Assembly (NCBI GenBank): GCA_025453315.1
Contig: JALOQQ010000047.1
Location: 1-7,727 of the forward strand
Reading direction: 5' to 3'
Origin: Planctomycetota bacterium
GTDB lineage: Bacteria; Patescibacteriota; Patescibacteriia; Patescibacteriales; UBA12465
DNA length: 7,727 bases
The position numbers and the translations under genes are program-made. The first letter of the stretch is position 1, and each line of letters begins with the position of its first letter. Positions 5,023 to 7,727 of the stretch are shown here, in pieces. The notes below the pieces were generated by a model. That model did no database searches. It had not been told where the DNA came from and saw only the letters and a list, made by a program, of their open reading frames with translations.

Positions 5023-5031
5023 TGTTATAAT
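5023..5031 (+). promoter_or_regulatory. Extended -10 promoter (TGTTATAAT) of the hydrolase operon
   Basis: TG at 5023-5024, one base, then a perfect TATAAT at 5026-5031, with no clear -35 box. The predicted start near 5038 leaves a leader of about 22 nt before the ATG at 5060. The nine-base element is identical to that at 1633-1641. A 10-bp palindrome, TAAACGTTTA (5039-5048), sits right at the predicted start and could be a regulator site. Confidence 0.6.
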
Positions 5032-5059
5032 TTAATAATAAACGTTTAATTTTAAATAT

Positions 5060-5623
5060 ATGTCCCAAAAAACTTTTGTTTTAGAAGAAGAAAATAATTC
5101 CATTTTAGACTTTCCTGATGTCAGACAATCTAATGGTTATACTTGTGGCTGCGATGCTCTTTTGGCGGTTTTATATTATTATGGACTTGGTTATCGCGAA
5201 GACAAACTAGCTAAAATTTTAGGAACCACCAAAGATGGAACCGACCCAGACGCCATTATAAAGTTTTGCCGAAAGCTGGGCTTTACAGTAGAGAGTGGAA
5301 AAATGTCTATTAAAAAATTAAAAAATTATATTGATAAAAAAATTCCAGTTATTGTTGCTATTCAAGCTTGGACCGACCAAAAAAATGTTGACTGGGAAAA
5401 AGATTATTTAGACGGCCACTACACAGTAGTAATTGGTTACAATAAAGATAATATAATATTCGAAGATCCTTCTTTATTAAACAAAGGCTATATTCCTCAA
5501 TCAGAATTCTTAACTCGTTGGCACGACGTTGATAAACATAATAAAAAATATCAAAATTTAGGTATCGCCATTAGTGGCAAAAAACCAAAATATAATTCTC
5601 GTTTAATAAAACTTATAAAATAA
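5060..5623 (+). CDS. Stand-alone C39-like cysteine peptidase
   Basis: Papain-fold protein of the C39-like (C39_2) group. The catalytic layout is visible: oxyanion Q23 (RQSNGYTCG, 22-30), nucleophile C29, H120 in DGHYTVVIGY (118-127), and D136 in FEDPS (134-138). Between them GTDPDAIIKFCRKLGF (60-75) and PVIVAIQAW (96-104) follow the family pattern. The 187 residues hold only the peptidase domain. There is no ABC-transporter fusion, signal peptide or membrane helix, so it should act in the cytosol unless exported by a route not visible here. C39 relatives in bacteriocin exporters cut after double-glycine leaders; no such substrate or exporter is seen in this window. The substrate is unknown, and action on non-peptide amide bonds is possible. 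It is first in a likely operon, one base before the next gene. No Shine-Dalgarno. Confidence 0.88.
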   Translation: MSQKTFVLEEENNSILDFPDVRQSNGYTCGCDALLAVLYYYGLGYREDKLAKILGTTKDGTDPDAIIKFCRKLGFTVESGKMSIKKLKNYIDKKIPVIVAIQAWTDQKNVDWEKDYLDGHYTVVIGYNKDNIIFEDPSLLNKGYIPQSEFLTRWHDVDKHNKKYQNLGIAISGKKPKYNSRLIKLIK

Positions 5624-5624
5624 A

Positions 5625-6164
5625 ATGGCTAAGACTTATCTTTGTCTTCCTGGTTGGTTAGACTGTGGCGAAAACTACGGTTATTCTAATAGTCTAAATA
5701 TTTGGGAAGAAAAAATGGATCTAAATAAAACTATCGATACCGACTATATTATAGGTTATAGTGTCGGAGCTATTTTAGCTTTAAAATATTGGCAAAATAA
5801 CAAAAATTTATCTTTAATTTTAGTTAATCCAATAATAGAAAAGAAAGGCTTATTTTTAAGATGGTTAAAATGTTTATTAAAAGAAGGAACACCATTGTCT
5901 TTTAGAAGACTGAGAATAATAATACGCTTTGTTTCGGGTCTAACAAAACTAAAAAAATTATTAACCATTAACTCCTTAGAAATAATTAAAAAAATTCCAA
6001 AAGAAAAAATAATTATCTTACGAGGAGAAAACGATAATTATCTCTGTGATAAAAGTTCACTTTCTTCATTCGCTTCTCAGGGAATAAAAATAATAGACAT
6101 AAATAATGCGGCTCATAATTGGAATAATAATTTTAACCAATATATCACTTCGTTATTAAATTAA
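5625..6164 (+). CDS. Small RBBP9/YdeN-like alpha/beta hydrolase
   Basis: Compact serine hydrolase of 179 residues, the usual size for RBBP9/YdeN-type proteins. An oxyanion-region LPGW sits at 8-11. The nucleophile elbow is G44-Y-S46-V-G48 within IIGYSVGAILAL (42-53). The likely acid is D137 (GENDNYL, 134-140) and the likely base H164 (NAAHNW, 161-166). The spacing matches a full catalytic triad with a minimal cap (about 72-115, very basic and hydrophobic, perhaps a lid or membrane contact). No signal peptide, so cytosolic. The natural ester or other substrate is not known. Its ATG starts one base after the stop of the C39-like gene, implying translational coupling. The patatin-like gene begins 28 bp downstream. 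No Shine-Dalgarno. Confidence 0.87.
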   Translation: MAKTYLCLPGWLDCGENYGYSNSLNIWEEKMDLNKTIDTDYIIGYSVGAILALKYWQNNKNLSLILVNPIIEKKGLFLRWLKCLLKEGTPLSFRRLRIIIRFVSGLTKLKKLLTINSLEIIKKIPKEKIIILRGENDNYLCDKSSLSSFASQGIKIIDINNAAHNWNNNFNQYITSLLN

Positions 6165-6192
6165 AATAACTAATTGAATATAGTATTTTACT

Positions 6193-7008
6193 ATGGAAAC
6201 ACAAAAAACAAATACAAAAAAAGTTGGTTTGGCCTTGGGTAGTGGTGGATTTCGTGGCCCAGCCCATATTGGCGTTCTTAAAGCTTTAATAGATAATAAT
6301 ATTCCCATTAACTATCTTTCGGGTTGTAGCATTGGTGCTTGGATTGCCGCACATTATGCCGTTCATACCGATTTAGATGCTTTGGCCAACCTATTCTTAG
6401 AAAATCAAAAAGCTAAGCTTTCTTTTTTATTTGATATTACTCTTAAAAAAGGAATTTTAAGTGGTGATAGTATTGAAAAATTTCTAACAAAAAATTTAAA
6501 AAATGCCGACTTTTCCGAAACAACGATCCCCCTAAAATTGGTGACGACTGATATTGTAGAAGGTAAAAAATTTGTCCTTTCCGAGGGGTCATTAGCTAAA
6601 GCCGTAAGAGCCAGTATTTCCATCCCGGGAGCTTTTAAGCCAATAAATTTTAAAGGAAAAATTTTAACTGATGGTGCTATAACTTCTCCCTTGCCAGTAG
6701 CCGAGCTAAAAGAAATGGGAGCTGAACTAACCATCGCCTGCAATTTATACAATCATTATGTGCGCAATAATTCGCAATTAAAAACTGGTAATGTAATTTT
6801 ACGTAATACGGAAATTTTACTTTATAACTTTTCTCTAGCAACTGAACCAAAACCAGATATTATGTTAAATCCGGACACCTCGCGTTTTTATCGTATTTCT
6901 ATGTTAAAAAAATTCTGGGATAAAAATATTATAAAAGAAATGATAAAGATTGGAGAAGAAGAAACGTTGTCCCAAATAAAAAAGATTAAACAACTTTTAA
7001 TAGTTTAA
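6193..7008 (+). CDS. Patatin-like phospholipase (RssA/YchK type)
   Basis: Lipid acyl hydrolase with a Ser-Asp dyad. The glycine-rich oxyanion loop GSGGFRGPAHIGVL spans 16-29 (R21 conserved). The nucleophile motif is G44-C-S46-I-G48 in LSGCSIGAWIAA (42-53). The catalytic Asp is D160 in ILTDGAITSPLPV (157-169). SIPGAF at 143-148 is also typical. The 271-residue length fits bacterial patatin-domain proteins. No signal peptide or secretion domain is visible, so the likely substrate is the organism's own membrane or scavenged lipid. Family members hydrolyse fatty acyl esters of phospholipids, but activity here is inferred. The residue after RG is P rather than the common L/V/I, a small deviation. 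It is the last gene of the likely hydrolase operon. No Shine-Dalgarno; the ATG at 6193 lies shortly before the domain. Confidence 0.93.
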   Translation: METQKTNTKKVGLALGSGGFRGPAHIGVLKALIDNNIPINYLSGCSIGAWIAAHYAVHTDLDALANLFLENQKAKLSFLFDITLKKGILSGDSIEKFLTKNLKNADFSETTIPLKLVTTDIVEGKKFVLSEGSLAKAVRASISIPGAFKPINFKGKILTDGAITSPLPVAELKEMGAELTIACNLYNHYVRNNSQLKTGNVILRNTEILLYNFSLATEPKPDIMLNPDTSRFYRISMLKKFWDKNIIKEMIKIGEEETLSQIKKIKQLLIV

Positions 7009-7109
7009 CCTTTTATTTCTCTAAAAATCATTAAATGAATATACTAATTAACCTTGGTTATATTTTTTATTTTTAAATTATTTTTGTGCTTAAGCTTTTT
7101 TGTAATGGT

Positions 7110-7556
7110 TTAAAGAAGGGCAACAAATAATTGTGCTGCCAAAATTGGCAAAATCAAATTATCTAAGCCAAAGGCCAATATCATTTCCACAAAGGTTAAG
7201 ATTAGAGAAGCCGTCATAACCCGCCACCATTCTAAGTTGCCGCCAGGAAAAGATAAAAAAAACGCAATAATACAGGTGGAAATAAAAAAGGCAAAAGATC
7301 CTAAAAGAGTTTTCTTTTCCCCCCAAATCCTTATTTCATTTTTTCCTAAACCATTGCCAAAAATAGCCGCCAAAGCATCGGAAAACGATAAAACCAAAAC
7401 ACCAAACTGGAAAGCCAAAAGTTGTTCTGGCAAAAAATAAAAAGCGGCTAGGATAAGACCTAAAGGAAAATAAACTTCTCCTAAACTATTTTTACCATAA
7501 TGATATACGGGTGCAAATAATTTAAAAGGTCGAACTGCTAAGAAAAATAAAGCCAA
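7110..7556 (-). CDS. Phytol/dolichol-kinase-like membrane protein, N-terminus short
   Basis: Integral membrane protein of the SEC59/DGK1/VTE5 group, which in known members uses CTP or another NTP to phosphorylate polyprenols, phytol or diacylglycerol. The signature is SFSDALAAIFGNGLGKN (57-73) followed by KKTLLGSFAFF (81-91) and a final acidic/Asn pair in FVEMILAFGLDNLILPI (121-137). About five membrane segments are visible. Residues 20-32 (YGKNSLGEVYFPL) fit the loop that usually carries R..E. The protein begins late compared with the family: the first helix, usually with RK..H, is absent. No ATG exists in frame. The start shown is TTG; the frame is open back to 7583, then meets TAG at 7584-7586. 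Either it starts at a rare codon and is short, or it is a 5'-damaged gene. It is convergent with the patatin-like gene. Confidence 0.7.
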   Translation of the reverse strand: MALFFLAVRPFKLFAPVYHYGKNSLGEVYFPLGLILAAFYFLPEQLLAFQFGVLVLSFSDALAAIFGNGLGKNEIRIWGEKKTLLGSFAFFISTCIIAFFLSFPGGNLEWWRVMTASLILTFVEMILAFGLDNLILPILAAQLFVALL

Positions 7557-7676
7557 AATGGTTAATAAAAAAATGAAGCGATTCTATAATAAGATTACCC
7601 AAAATCCAGTCTGGCATTCAATCCTTTTACTCAATATCTTTACACCCATCCAAAAAAAATAAATAAGTAGTTTATA

Positions 7677-7727
7677 ATGAAAAGCTCCGCTGCATTTTCC
7701 GCATTTCTCCTTTTCCTCCCCTTTTTA
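7677..7727 (+). CDS. Possible start of a secreted protein, cut by the window edge
   Basis: From the ATG at 7677 the frame stays open to the right edge and reads MKSSAAFSAFLLFLPFL. That has the positive start and hydrophobic core of a signal peptide. Only 17 codons are visible, so product and family cannot be named. It is divergent from the kinase-like gene. A TATAAT overlaps the ATG itself (7673-7678), so the true promoter, and possibly the start, may be elsewhere. No Shine-Dalgarno, as is usual here. Confidence 0.35.
   Translation, partial: MKSSAAFSAFLLFLPFL

Noticed and set aside
6405..6752. 115-residue open frame on the minus strand
   Set aside because: It lies wholly antisense to the well-supported patatin-like gene and has no family signature; shadow frame.
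7049..7069. Short hairpin TAACC-TT-GGTTA followed by T-rich sequence, possible terminator of the hydrolase operon
   Set aside because: Only about four usable base pairs with a workable loop; too weak to call, although some terminator is expected between these convergent genes.
7237..7440. 67-residue plus-strand frame
   Set aside because: Antisense to the kinase-like membrane protein, whose SFSDALAAI signature is in the other strand; lysine/proline-rich composition is what antisense hydrophobic codons give.
1..7727. Mobile element, integrase, CRISPR array or toxin-antitoxin module
   Set aside because: No transposase, integrase, spaced direct repeats or recognisable toxin-antitoxin pair was seen on either strand.

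Overview
The window looks like chromosomal DNA from a small-genome, AT-rich bacterium. The best guess is a Candidate Phyla Radiation (Patescibacteria, Parcubacteria-like) organism. This rests on the low GC, compact genes with short leaders, a near absence of Shine-Dalgarno sites, a TrmB-type regulator, small lysine-rich or aromatic-rich orphan proteins, and lean stand-alone hydrolases. The standard bacterial code fits: the first gene ends naturally at TGA. The taxonomic call is an inference, since no rRNA or marker gene is present.

Layout. Positions 1-330 hold no long ORF. On the minus strand they carry a complete small transcription unit: a near-consensus promoter (TTGACA, 17 bp, TAATAT), about 158 nt of foldable RNA and a strong intrinsic terminator. 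Its -35 box overlaps that of a divergent promoter driving a SpoU/TrmH-family RNA 2'-O-methyltransferase (331-1119). Next come tRNA-Arg(TCT), a 46-residue protein with a lysine-rich tail and a C-terminal cysteine cluster, tRNA-His(GTG) and a terminator. This translation-related block is followed by a small membrane protein (1673-2131) and a 324-residue protein with an N-terminal UVR motif (2169-3143). A bidirectional terminator closes it.

The second half starts with a TrmB-family regulator on the minus strand (3308-4051). It is divergent from an aromatic-rich orphan protein (4179-4847), which is the only gene here with a strong Shine-Dalgarno site. Their shared intergenic region carries two adjacent inverted repeats, a candidate operator. 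After a strong terminator lies a likely three-gene operon of unrelated hydrolase folds: a C39-like cysteine peptidase, a small RBBP9/YdeN-like alpha/beta hydrolase one base downstream, and a patatin-like phospholipase. Convergent to it is a phytol/dolichol-kinase-like membrane protein (7110-7556, minus) whose amino end appears to be missing. The right edge holds the possible start of a secreted protein.

How the genes may work together is mostly inference. The methyltransferase and tRNAs serve translation. The patatin, the small hydrolase and the kinase-like protein could all touch lipid or isoprenoid metabolism. The TrmB/orphan pair looks like a regulated unit. The items most worth following up are the unassigned small RNA with its back-to-back promoters, the cysteine-cluster mini-protein between tRNA genes, and the Shine-Dalgarno-bearing orphan facing the TrmB regulator.
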